64,000 bases of DNA from Clitoria ternatea (lineage: Eukaryota; Streptophyta; Magnoliopsida; Fabales; Fabaceae), in assembly GCA_037962975.1 (NCBI GenBank), contig CM075673.1:18894001-18958000 (forward strand). The letters run 5' to 3'. Shown here piece by piece: positions 1 to 10,904 of the stretch. How positions within the stretch are numbered: position 1 is the first letter of the stretch; each line of letters begins with the position of its first letter. The notes under the pieces are model-generated. The model searched no databases. It was not told the DNA's origin and worked only from the letters and a program-made list of their open reading frames with translations. Position numbers and translations under genes: made by a program.

Positions 1-1511
1 TTTCTCCCATGATCCTCCCTGCTCTAACACACATGCCCTCAGCATATCCTCGGGAGTCTGTATTGTTCGCTCCGACTGGCCATCGGTCTGGGGATGGTAC
101 GCCGAGCTCAGTACCCAGTTCTTGTTGCAAGCTCCCCCAAAATCTTGAAGTGAATCGGGGATCCCGATCAGAAATAATGCTTAAGGGTACACCGTGCAGT
201 CGTACAATCTCAGCAACATACAACCTAGCCAATCGGTCCAGCGACCATTTCATATTCATCGCCAGGAAGTGGGCACTCTTGGTTAGTCGGTCAACAATTA
301 CCCAAATCGCGTTGCACCCGGTTCAGGTGCGAGGTAGCCCGGATACGAAGTCCATGGTGATGCTTTCCCACTTCCAGATCGGAATTTCTGGGGGTTGAAG
401 CAAACCTGGGGGTCGTTGATGTTCGACTTTGAACTTTTGGCATATCACGCAGGACCTCACGTATTCGGTTATTGCCTTCTTCATGCCCGGCCACCAGAAT
501 TCCTTCTTCAAGTCATGATACATTTTCGTCACACCAGGATGAATACTCAGAGAGCTCCTGTATGCCTCAACTAGCACAGCTTGCCTAAAATCTCCATGTG
601 CAGGCATCACCACTCGGTCTCGGAATCTCCATATTCCATTATTACCCCGAGTTAAGTCCATATCCTTGCCTCAAGCCTAAGTGTCAATCAGTTTCAGCAA
701 CTCCTCATCGTCTTTCTGAGAAGCAACAATAGACTCCAGAAATTCGTTGGAGATCTTCAACATTCCGACCGTCATTCGGTTTGGAGCATCCATAACAACT
801 CCAATGTTCATATCCCTAAAGCTCTCCAGCAATTCCTGCTCTCTGCCCATCAAGTAAGCCGCGTGCAACACCTTCCTGCTCAGTGCATCGGCAATAATAT
901 TCGCTTTACCCGGGAGGTACCTTAAGTCGAAGTCATAATCTTTCAAGTACTCCACCCACCTTCTCTGCCTCATATTTAGCTCCTTTTGGTCGAATAAATA
1001 CTTCAAGCTTTTGTGGTCACTGAACACCATAAAACGGGACCCATAAAGGTAATTATGCCAAATCTTTAATGCATACACTACTGCCGCTAGCTCCAGATCA
1101 TGGGTCGGATAATTCAATTCATGGGGTCTCAATTGCCTGGAAGCATAGGCAATCACCCGGTCGGATTGCATCAGCACGCATCCCAAACCGAACTTGGATG
1201 CATCACAATACACTACAAATTCCCGTGTTACATCGGGCAATACAAGCACCGGGGCAGTCGTCAAACACCGTTTGAGAGTCTGGAAACTCAGATCGCACTT
1301 TTCCAACCACACAAAAGGACTCTCTTTCCTTGTTAACCGAGTTAGAGGAAGTGCTATCCGAGAGAACCCTTCAATGAAACGTCGATAGTATCCAGCTAAT
1401 CCGAGGAAACTTTTGATTTTAGTTACCGACCTTGGCCTCTCCCAAGCCATAACCGCCTCAATTTTAGTCGGATCAACCGAGACGCCCTCTCGGGAAATTA
1501 CATGTCCCAAG
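1..1511 (-). pseudogene. Element A pol, 3' part: RT end, RNase H, integrase (broken)
   Basis: Reading on the minus strand from 1511, the frame begins inside the RT connection region and runs through RNase H (YCDAS near 1190, the DLELAAVVYALK block, FSDHKSL, and ADALSR near 890), then the integrase H2C2 zinc-binding region (323-661) and the catalytic core up to the window edge. Two stops near 662-676 replace glutamines in the linker, and another lies near 322 just before the integrase core; the same region of element D is open at these points. The RT upstream part is at 41731-42640. The gene is interrupted by element B immediately at 1512-1516. Confidence 0.88.
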
Positions 1512-2623
1512 AATTATGACAGGGCCCGCAAGCGCACGGGTTATGTCACGTAATATAAAAGATTATCGTTCTCCACAGGGACTATGTTCAAAGTACCGGC
1601 ATATTAAAATTTAATTATCCACACAATTGATTTTTAAGGTTTTTGTAAAATAAAACACAAAATTAAGTTGCACAGAATATGAATAAATACAAAAATAAAA
1701 TTTACTTGGCACTTAAAAGTCAGAGTTGAGAGTATCTTGGGATTTCGGGAGATTAAGACTCTATTTTATGTTAATGAATTTTAACTTTTCATAAATAAGA
1801 ATCGAATTAAGTTTTCCAAGGCGAATTTTCCAAAAGCTAATTAATATGTTCCTCTCGGAATCCTATTAATGTACCTAACTTATGGAAAGCGCTGCTTAAT
1901 CCTCAGAAAGGCCCATTATCGTCTTATGAAAATCCCTTTTATTTCCTCAAAAGAATTTTGATTACTTTCACGGTTTTACCGAGGTCACAAAAAGCATCTC
2001 AAAAATCTTAGGTTTAGTTCAAAGCTTTCTGGTAAAAATAAATCTCTCGATTCTATTTATTACCTAAACTTACTAATATACCCGCAAGTATATAGTTTTA
2101 TCATTTAGGTTCTTGTTAGGAATTACTAAAAGCATTGAGCATAATTGAACTAAATGGAAAACATAAATTTATTTAATTCTAAGTCAAAATAACATTAAAA
2201 TAAAATATTATCAAACCTCTTTCATCCCAAGATAATTAATTTAGCTACTCATGAAATAATTCAAATTCATATAAATAATGAAAAATAAAACATACAAGAC
2301 ATGGTAAAAATAAAGACTTACGAGTTTCTCCAAAAGCTCAGAATAATTTACCACTGTAATTCCTTGTTGCAATATTTCTCCACCAATTACAAATTTAAAT
2401 AACTCACTTTTACAATTCATAACTCTTAAAATAAAATAAAGAAAAAGAAAATAGAAAGAGAAACAAAACGAAAAAGAAAGAAAAAGAACGAAGAAAGAAA
2501 TAAAGAAAAAAGAAAGAAAGAAAAGAGAAGGACGGAAGAAGAAAAGAGAAAATGAAAGAAAGAGGAGAAAGAAAAGGAATTGAAGCTTATGGAATTGATG
2601 CTTTGGTGATGCTGTCCGTGTTC

Positions 2624-2633
2624 CCTTTTATAG
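2624..2633 (-). promoter_or_regulatory. TATA box, element B 3' LTR
   Basis: The minus strand reads CTATAAAAGG, a strong plant TATA box. The copy in the other LTR is at 39861-39870. It is the only good TATA match in this part of the LTR and places the transcript start roughly 30 bp further along the minus strand. Confidence 0.6.
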
Positions 2634-2844
2634 GCAAAAGAAGGGAAGAAGTCAGCTTGGAAAACGCGTTGCCAGTTGGAGATTTTTGGTGCAATTGTCT
2701 TCTTCTCAGCTGCCCCACCATCACAGTTTGGAGACAGCCTGAATGCTGTCAGCCGCCCCCTATAAGTCAAACATCCACTTGGATAGTGGAAATCCAAGTC
2801 AGCAAGTGCATTCAGTGGAAATATGGGTCGATTTTCACATTTTT

Positions 2845-4240
2845 GACTCGGATTTGGTGCCTCAGGCCGAGTGGAAAACAATCCGAGTGAAAAAGGTGCC
2901 TTTTGTGCACAAGACCGAGTGAAAAAGCTGCTGTTCGTTCACAAGGCCGAGTGAAATCTTGCTCGGTGTTGAGTTGAGGGGTCGGTGTTTAGGAGAAAAC
3001 CGGTCGGTGTTCAAAGGAGATGGGAAATAATCCGAGTGGCTCCCATTCACGCTTGAGCGTGTTTAATCTCGCTTGGGCGAGCACATTCTAATATTATGCC
3101 ACTCGCTTGAGCGTAACCAGAGTCGCTTGAGCGAAAGACCTTTGTTTAATCGGAATTACTTCACTCGTTTACTGATTAAAAAATGGCTCAGAACTGACTG
3201 AAGAGGGACTCGGATCCGACTGAAGATGATTCATTCGGGACTTGATTGAAGACTCACTCAGGATCGGAACAAAGTCAATTGACACCCAAACTGTTTCACT
3301 CGGCTGTCTCTAAATTTAAATCACTCAGATTTGCTTTGAAATAATTCAGTCGGCCTTCATTCCTTGAAATGATACACTCGGAAGTGTCTTCTTGCTTTTC
3401 ACTTCAGTCGTCGATCAACCTAGTCGGTTGTCTTCACTCGGGAATCAGAGTTGATTTTTAATAGGAATTGCCTTCAGTCATCAATCAAATCACTTGGATA
3501 TACCTTTCACTCAGAAATTTAGACTTGAAAGACTCTGGAATCTGGCTAATAGAAGTTCTTTCATGTCCGAGCCTTGCTTTACTCAGAAATGCAGCTTCCT
3601 GACCCAACTCACTCGGATGTGCTTTCCTTGGAGACTTCTCACTCATGCTTAGTGTGAAACTTGAGAGTCTGCCCGAGTGTGATTCATTCCCAGTCGGATC
3701 TTTCATTGCTTGATAAGACTCTACTCAGAAATTCCTTGTTCTGGTTGAGAATGCCATCTTCTCCGAATGAAACCACTCGGAGACCTCTTTATTCAATAGT
3801 TTATTCATTCTGTGGCTTCTTCTGCTCGGAATCCATTCACTCAGAACAACTTTTTGCCCAGAAAAGCACTTGTTCCCTGGTCAGACCTGCTTCAGTCAGC
3901 ATCCCTTCACTCGGAATTAGCTTTGGGAAGTTTTTATTGAAGTTCAGTCCCTTTTTTTACTCGGAATGGTTGCACTCGGACAGCTTCCACTCGGAATCAC
4001 CTCTAACCGAGACTTATTCCTTTTCAGCATTGAACCTACAACAGAGTCAGCCATTTATCATTTAGAATGGCTTTGACAGGGAACTTTCCACTCAGATTCT
4101 GCTCCAACAGTGAATATTCCACTCGAAAAAGCTCCATTCTGGGTCATTCCACTCGGATTGGGTCCTTTCTGAGTCATCCTACTCGTATTTGGTCATTTTG
4201 AGTCAGATTTCAACATTCTGAGTCGGAATTCAGCATTCTG
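2845..4240. repeat. Array of ACTCGGA-type motifs in element B U3
   Basis: Dozens of copies of CACTCGGAA and near variants recur at irregular spacing, mostly 20-60 bp apart, with unrelated sequence between. Copies near the promoter (2850-3030) are mostly written CCGAGTGAAA on the plus strand and the rest mostly CACTCGG, so orientation changes across the array. It is not a simple tandem repeat because spacers differ in length and sequence. The same array is in the other LTR (40090-41480). Confidence 0.8.
3044..3145. repeat. CGCTTGAGCG dyad cluster, element B LTR
   Basis: Four copies within about 100 bp: ACGCTTGAGCGT, CTCGCTTGGGCGAG, CTCGCTTGAGCGT and TCGCTTGAGCGA. Each is a short inverted repeat (ACGC/GCGT or TCGC/GCGA around a 4-base centre). 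The cluster is 400-500 bp upstream of the TATA box on the minus strand. The matching cluster in the 5' LTR is at 40283-40373, where the first copy has decayed to CTTGAACGT. Confidence 0.8.
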
Positions 4241-4489
4241 AGTCAGAATTCAGCATAAAAAGAGAGTTCTTTCTACTTTGGGCTTGTTCTTCTTGTTTCT
4301 TTATCATTTTATGGTCGTTTTTCTCATGTTATTGACCCTTTATTACCTTAATTTCTGCAAAATAACATACCCAAGTAGAATAAAGTGGAAAGAAAGCAAA
4401 AATCACAATAAATAAAGGAAATACAGTGCATAATGATTAAAATTCTAAGCAAACTAGATCTATTTTATTGTGTTATGAAGCACTTACCA

Positions 4490-5818
4490 AAATACCCCAA
4501 ACCAAAGCATTGCTTGTCCTCAAGCAATCACCATATTCACAAGATAAAATACAGAAAACACTAAGCTTAATAAACTAAGGACTCCAAAACAGAGAAAAAG
4601 ATTTATTCAAATGCCAATTTTAATTTATGTGAATCAATTTTTCAATGTCAAGACTTGAGATACTCTTCTCACCATTTTCACTCAAGTGTTTCAAGGTTTG
4701 TGTATCTCTCAAATCATCATAGTCAAAAAATATTACCATAAGCTTGTTAATAAACCAGAGACTCCACAGTTTAGATAGAAAATATGTCAAAGTCTAAAGG
4801 TCTTTCAAAGGTTGTAGCGTGGCCTTGGGTTATATTGTCAAGGTAGGAATTTCAAGAAAAATAGAATACAAAAGGGCTTTAACAGTCATGAATGATTCAA
4901 ATTACCATCATAAATTTAACAGAGCAAATTTTTAAACTTTTATGGACTTTTTGGAATTCATTCAATATCATCCTTTTGATTTTTTTTTCTTTTTCTTGTT
5001 TTCTTTACATTCAATACATATTTTTCTTAAGTCCTTTTTTATTTCTTTGCTCCACTAAATTTCTAATTTTTTCACCATTAAAAGAATATCAGTCAATGAA
5101 AGGTTTCAAAAAAAAATTTCACTTTTAGGCTCAAAAGGGGCAACTAGGGGTCAAATTGTGTAAAAATTCTGAGGCTTAAGAATAAGACCTAATTGTGCCT
5201 TTATCATCCTAAGACATATAATCAAAAACCATTTTGAATCGGTTGAAAAACAAGTTCTAGAATATTAATGACTATGAGATTCACTCAATCAAGAAAATAT
5301 GGGTTTTGAAAATTTGTTTGATAAATAACCCATTTTGGCTCAAGTCTAACCATGGAAAGTCTTTTCAAAGAAAATTTTAATCACATAAGGTTCATTTAAG
5401 CATTTATTTGGCATTTAAACAATCAAAATTTGAAAATTTTACTCAAAATTTTGGGGTCCTTAGATATTTTAGCCTTGTGTTCAAAGTAAATTTGTCATGC
5501 AATCATGGTAAATTACAAGATTACAAACAAAACAAGGAAAACACACATGCATAAAAAATATAACAATCACACAACGTAAACAAAATAGTTAAGTTTTCTT
5601 ATCTACCACCCCAAACCAGAATTTGACATTGTCCTCAATGTTAAAATGGATGATAAAAGGATAAGAAAACTTACCTGTAGTAACCCCAAACCAGGATTTG
5701 ACATAGTTGGTTTTTTTTTCAGAATTAAAGCTTAAAATAAAACAATAACTTTTTATAGGTTTACCTCCCTATCAGTGCTAAGTTTTAAGTCTTCAGCCAG
5801 ACTTCTCACCGTTTAGAT
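4490..5818 (-). other. Element B 3' non-coding region and polypurine tracts
   Basis: No credible reading frame. In minus orientation, three sites carry GGTTTGGGGT: next to the LTR (4490-4508, preceded by the GAGGACAAGCAA context typical of Athila/Tat polypurine tracts), near 5605-5640 (with GAGGACAATGTC) and near 5683-5705. The innermost is the natural primer for plus-strand synthesis; the outer two may be extra tracts or duplicated relics. The block at 5123-5141 (GCCCCTTTTGAGCCTAAAA on the minus strand) recurs in elements C and E. No env-like frame remains. Confidence 0.7.
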
Positions 5819-7076
5819 TTACTCATCAGGAGCATCAAACAAGTCCAAGTCACTTTCTTGTTGTATTGGTTGACCTGTCAGATAGTGCTTTACTCTCTGT
5901 CCATTTACCCTAAATGTACCAGATTTCTCGCTCCATAGTTCGACAGCTCCAAAGGGAAAGACTTTTGTCACCTTGAATGGTCCCGACCATCGGGATCTCA
6001 GTTTACCTGGAAAAAGCTTCAGTCTGGAATTAAACAGTAAAACCATATCACCTGGATTAAATGTTCTCCGTTGGATGTGATGATCATGCCATTGTTTGGT
6101 TTTTTCTTTATCAATTTTGGCATTTTCTTATGCATCTAAACGGAGTTCTTCAAGCTCATTTAATTCCAGCAATCTACGTTCACCTGCAGCCTTATGATCA
6201 AAGTTAAGAGTTTTAATAGCCCAAAAGATTTATATTCTAGCTCAACAGGTAAATGATAGGGTTTCCCATATACTAGCTTAAAAGGTGTGGTTCCAATGGG
6301 AGTTTTGTATACGGTTTGATACGCCCATAAGGAATCATCTAACTTAATAGACCAATCCTTATGTGATGTATTCACCACTTTTTGAAGAATGTTTTTAATT
6401 TCCCGATTGGATACCTCAACTTGTCCACTAGTTTGTGGGTGATAAGGTGTAGCAACCTTATGCCTAACTCCATATTTCTTTAGAAGGGTCTGAAAAGTTT
6501 TCTCAATAAAATGAGACCCTCCATCACTTATAACACATTTTGGGACCCCAAACCTTGGAAATATTATTTTCTTGAAAAGTTTAATAACAGTTTTAGCATC
6601 GGAATGGGGTAAAGCAATGGCTTCTACCCATTTTGACACATAGTCAACTGCCACTAATATGAACTGATTTCCAAAAGAAAAAGGAAAAGGTCCCATAAAA
6701 TCAACACCCCATACATCAAACAATTCAACTTCTAAAATGGTATTCAATGGCATTTCTTGTGTCTTACCAATGTTACCTGTTCTTTGGCAAGCATCACAAG
6801 TTAGAACATACTTACGTACATCCTTAAAAATATTTGGCCAATAGAACCCAGCTTGCAATACTTTAGCGGCTGTTTTAGAGGTGCTCATGTGTCCTCCACA
6901 GGAAAGAGAATGGCAATGATCTAAGATAGCATGGACATCATCTTGTGAAACACATCTCCGAATCATACCATCTGCATATTGCTTGAAAAGGAGTGGTTCA
7001 TCCCAATAATAATGCTTGACATCTGCATAAAACTTTTTCCTTTGCTGAAAGCTAAGATCAGGAGGTAAGATACCAC
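5819..7076 (-). pseudogene. Element B integrase (Athila type), 3' part of pol
   Basis: Minus strand. An uninterrupted 268-codon piece (6160-6966) holds the integrase zinc region (H..H then CDACQ), the core aspartates (GVDFMGPFP and VISDGGSHF) and the glutamate in the SGQVEVSNREIKNI block. The frame extends upstream to the insertion point of element C at 7076. A frameshift near 6160-6230 separates it from the C-terminal segment (5819-6046) with the SRWSGPF motif of the integrase tail. Sequence upstream in the element is at 34633-36610, and the frame continues in phase across element C once one copy of the target duplication is discounted. Confidence 0.85.
7072..7076. repeat. Target site duplication of element C (left)
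   Basis: ACCAC directly before the LTR. The identical ACCAC is at 34628-34632 directly after the other LTR, showing that C inserted as a unit into element B. Confidence 0.93.
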
Positions 7077-7267
7077 TGATAAGTGCTTATTTTATAATTA
7101 AATTCGTGACTCAATTGGACCCATTTTTTGGATAACTTAACTAAATTGATAAATAATTGAGCATGATTTTGATTATAAATAAAGTGTTAAGAAAAGAAGC
7201 TTGAATTGCAAAAATCAGTTAGGAAGTTGTCAAAAGCCTTAAAGAAACAAAGAAGCACCAGAACATC

Positions 7268-7775
7268 AAAGCAAGGACGCTTGAGCGTGGCACACTGCAC
7301 GCTTAAGCGTGGAAGAAACAAAAGGCCTACGCTGCCCATGCGCTCAAGCGAAATTGAAGAACACATCAACAGCCTCTCACGCTTGAGCGTGAGCCCGAGC
7401 TCGCTTAAGCGTGACCTTATGCATGACTGGTGCTTGAGCGTGGCTATATGTAGCTCAAGCGTGACCCTGGGCATGGATTGAAGGAAAGCAAGTAGCATCA
7501 GACCCCCCACGCTTGAGCGTGAGAAGGGGACGCTCAAGCGTGAACACGAGAGCGCTTGAGCGAGCCTGAGCATGGCTTGAGCGTGAATTAAACATTCTGC
7601 ACCACAAGTAAGCCACGCTTGAGCGAGGATAAAAGGAATCAAGCGTGAATCAAGCGTGGAAACCAGTATACTAAATTGGAAGGCCACACTTAAGTGTGGT
7701 TAAGTCAGCTTGAGCGTAAAACTATCACTAAGCATCAGAACCTTTCACGCTTGAGCGTGACAATCAAGCTCAAGC
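7268..7775. repeat. CGCTTGAGCG dyad cluster in U3 of element C
   Basis: About 18 copies in 500 bp of ACGCTTGAGCGT, ACGCTCAAGCGT, ACGCTTAAGCGT and decayed versions. Many come as inverted pairs, one written TTGAG and the next CTCAA, for example around 7509-7543 and 7747-7780. The cluster ends about 140 bp upstream of the TATA box. In the other LTR (33110-33615) some copies are better preserved, for example the site near 7690 that has lost its CG here. Confidence 0.85.
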
Positions 7776-7918
7776 GTGACTCATGCAGTATGGGATTTCT
7801 AATTTAATATTCACCAATGGTGCGATGCCAACTCAACCATTTTCTTGTGTTTCTGCATGTCTCCGAATATTCCTTCATGGGGTTTATGCAAGTGGCAAAG
7901 GGAGCTGAACCAGAACCC

Positions 7919-7926
7919 CTATAAAT
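7919..7926 (+). promoter_or_regulatory. TATA box, element C 5' LTR
   Basis: CTATAAAT preceded by CCC, conserved at 33753-33760 in the 3' LTR. Orientation agrees with the element, and it lies directly downstream of the dyad cluster. Confidence 0.6.
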
Positions 7927-8799
7927 CAAGCAGAAAACAAGACAAGAGGCATTAGATTCAATCCCCTGTATTTCCCTCACAATCCAACCTTTTCCATTAT
8001 TTTCTGTATTCATATTTTGAAGGTGAAAATGCAAGGCATGAGTAACTAAACTCCCTTATGGGATTGGCTGTAATCCATTCAACACTGAAGTAATGCTGTT
8101 GTAAGTTTTTATTTAGTAATGAGATTTGATAAGTTTCTGTATTTCCTTCTGCGTTTAATGCCTGAAAGTACTTGATCACTATTTTCTTGTTTTAAGTTTT
8201 CTCAAGTATGCTGGGAAGTGACTTTTGAAAGCAGATCTAAAAGAAATACTTATTGTGAGTAGGTAGCCAGGGATGACGTCTAACGCAATAAACGTCAAAA
8301 CAATCGATCGATAATGCTGGGATGATTTCAAAGTGACTGAGGGATCAACGGTTTGAAATCATTCTTATGAATTTTATAGTCGAGGGATCGATACAAATGA
8401 CTATGATTGTGACGTAGAAATTATCTTTTCGATTTACTTATATAAAAACTTATGCAACTTACAGAAGGTGAAGATGTGATAAAGCCAATCCCTGTTTTAC
8501 AAAATTGATTTCTCTCAAAAACCATTTACTGTTATCTTTTGTAAAATTTCACTCTCTGTTATTTATTACTTTTTCATTCAACATCATTCACAACAAAACA
8601 AACTAAAAACCTTCTGCCTAATCAATTCAAAACTAAGATCTTCATTCTAACCCCTCCCTAGTGGAACGACAACTATACTGTATTACAACTTCTGTGTTTA
8701 AACTTGGCACAAGCATTACATTGAGTTCATATTATACAAACATGATTCTCTTTCATTGAACTCTTCATTCCAATATATGAAAAACCAATCATCAAGTTT

Positions 8800-8817
8800 T
8801 GGCGCCGTTGCCGGGGA
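8800..8817 (+). other. Primer binding site, tRNA-Asp (element C)
   Basis: TGGCGCCGTTGCCGGGGA is complementary to the 3' end of plant tRNA-Asp(GTC), which ends in CGGCAACGGCGCCA. It lies 5 bp after the LTR and primes minus-strand DNA synthesis. Elements B and E use the same tRNA. Confidence 0.93.
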
Positions 8818-8936
8818 GGTGATTTAAGTTTGAATATTTTAGCATTGAATTGACAAGACAGTGTAAATAAATTTGTTTTCAATTTGTTTTTATTATTTTT
8901 TTGTGTAGTAACTTTGCTATTTTGAGTACTTGATTT

Positions 8937-10904
8937 ATGATCTTGAGAGGACAGGGTACAAAAGAACAACTTGCATTTGATCCAGAGATAGACAGGTTCC
9001 TCAAGAAAATCAAGAAAGCCAAGCAGAACTTCCACGTAGGACAAACTTCCTCTGATACAATGGATGTCAACAGCAACAATCAAAACCCACCAAGGAGAAC
9101 ACTTGGAGACTATGCTTTACAACAAGGGCCAAGACATTTCTCAAGCATTGCAGTTCCAAACACTGTCAGAGCACTAGAAATAAAACCAGCATTTCTTAGT
9201 TTGATTAGTTCATACCAATTTACTGGAATGTCAAGTGAAGATCCGTATACTCACTTAGCCACATTCTATGAATTGGTTGGAACCATGAGATTTAACCAAG
9301 ATGTTATTGATGCTGCATATTTAAGACTATTTTCTTTCTCTTTAGCAGGAAAAGCAAAGGAGTGGTTACAATCTCATCCAAATCAAAGTTTGAATAGCTG
9401 GAACATAGTTGAAGAAAAATTTCTACAAAGGTTCTTTCCTCCATCTAGATTCATCAAGGCCAAATCAGATATTACAACATTTAGACAAGGCCAAGATGAA
9501 CCTTTTTGTGAGGCATGGGAACGCTTTAAATCACTGCTCAGAAAATGCCTAAACCATGGACTTGAAGATATTGCACAGCTTAATATTTTTTATAGTGGTT
9601 TAAGGGCTGACACTAAAATGATTTTAGATGCAGCAGCAGGAGGAACAATGATGACAGTGGATGCTGACCAAGCCACAAGGATAATAGAAGCTTTATCCTC
9701 AACAGACTACCAAGCTTAACATGATCGTCAACAAGTTTAAAGGAAAGGAGTCCTTGACTTAAACACCACAGATGCCATTTTAGCACAGAATAAAATTCTG
9801 ACCCAACAATTAGAAGCATTGACCAAAAAGATATCCAATCTTCCATAACAATTACATGTAGTACAATCATCACAACCAGGGCAACAACAAATGCCTGCAA
9901 CATGTAACTTTTGTGGAGGAGATCATCTCAATGAGAACTGTGGCTTACAAGAAGCAACTGTATACTTCATGAACAACCAAGGAAGGTCTGGTAATTTCAA
10001 TTCAAATTTTTCTAACGAACCATTTCAGGGATGGAGAAGTAACCAAAACCAAGGCCAAGGATGGAAGCAAGTGCCCAGCTCTTCAAATAAACCATATCAA
10101 AATAATGGTCCTTCTTTGGTGGAGAGAACTTCTAGATTAGAGGACACCTTGGAAAAAATTATGCAAACTTCTTTAGCAAGTCAAAAGAACAATGAGGCAT
10201 CACTAAGGAATTTGGAAACACAATTGGGACAACTAGCCCGACAGCTTGCTGAGAAACAGAAGCCTCAGTATGGAGCAAACACTGAAACAAATCCAATAGA
10301 GCATTGTAAGGCTGTGACCACACTGACTAAGGAAACAACTGAGGAAGAAGATGGACATGATGCTATCACCCCTGAAGCAATACCTCATAACACCAGAGAT
10401 CCAGGGAGTTTTTCTATTCCTGTCACTATTGGAAATCTTTCAAAAAGTAAAGCTTTATTAGATCTTGGTGCTAGTGTAAACTTGATGCCATTATCCACAC
10501 TTAAAAGGATAGGGGATTTTTCAGTAAAGCCAATAAACATGACTTTAAAAATGGCAGATCAATAAATAAAAACCCCTTATGGTATTGCTGAAAATATTGA
10601 GGTCAAAGTTGATAAATTTGAATTTCATGAGAACTTTGTTGTCATAGATATGGAGGAAGATTCTGAAGTCCCTCTAATACTGGGGAGACCATTCTTGAAA
10701 GCAGCCAAAGTCATCATAGATGTGGATGACAGAAGAGTAAAAATTCGAGTGCAGAAAGAAGAAGCCAACTTTGTTATTGATGAAACAAATAAATACTCAG
10801 AAGGTGCACTTGAAAATCTGAATGGAAAAAAGTCAAGGCCTGACTTAGGAAAGGAGGTGGAAAAACTCAATACTCTTATCCACCAGCTCCATGACCCATA
10901 TTGA
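8937..10904 (+). pseudogene. Element C gag-protease (Athila-type), with premature stops
   Basis: One frame runs from the ATG at 8937 and is broken by stops at about 9718, 9736, 9847 and 10563. The first 260 codons are the capsid-like gag: an early FDPEI-type motif shared with elements B and E, then LRLF(S)FSL.GKAKEWL, the AWERFKSLLRKC block and LDAAAGG. The piece from 9891 has a short zinc knuckle (CNFCGGDHLNENC, one residue shorter than CX2CX4HX4C) and the protease active site LLDLGASVNLMP, followed by the PLILGRPF block in the piece from 10650. Three of the four stops are CAA to TAA changes relative to the expected residue. There is no RT after the protease; the frame ends at 10904. Confidence 0.85.

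Larger units (their letters stand above)
1517..4489 (-). repeat. Element B 3' LTR (2973 bp)
   Basis: Same length as the copy at 38753-41725, which is almost the same sequence. In the minus orientation U3 runs from 4489 down to the TATA box at about 2630, and R/U5 continues to 1517. U3 holds a long array of ACTCGGA-type motifs (2845-4240) and a CGCTTGAGCG cluster (3044-3145). A purine-rich stretch at 2430-2570 follows the TATA box. The short open frames inside are low-complexity and not genes. Confidence 0.93.
7077..8794 (+). repeat. Element C 5' LTR (1718 bp)
   Basis: Starts TGATAAG and ends ATCATCA, and matches 32911-34627. U3 carries a dense CGCTTGAGCG/CGCTCAAGCG cluster, followed by a TATA box at 7919, then an R/U5 region with no clear reading frame. 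A primer site for tRNA-Asp follows 5 bp after the LTR end. Confidence 0.95.

Noticed and set aside
2426..2881. 151-codon minus frame rich in Phe/Ser
   Set aside because: Product of the purine-rich low-complexity tract downstream of B's TATA box; no domain.
7187..7687. 166-codon minus frame in the LTR of C (also 33021-33521)
   Set aside because: Created by the dyad cluster itself (repeated RLSV-type peptides from CGCTTGAGCG); antisense to the element.
7268..7775. CRISPR-like array
   Set aside because: Repeat units are 10-12 bp with irregular spacing and both orientations, in a plant retrotransposon LTR.
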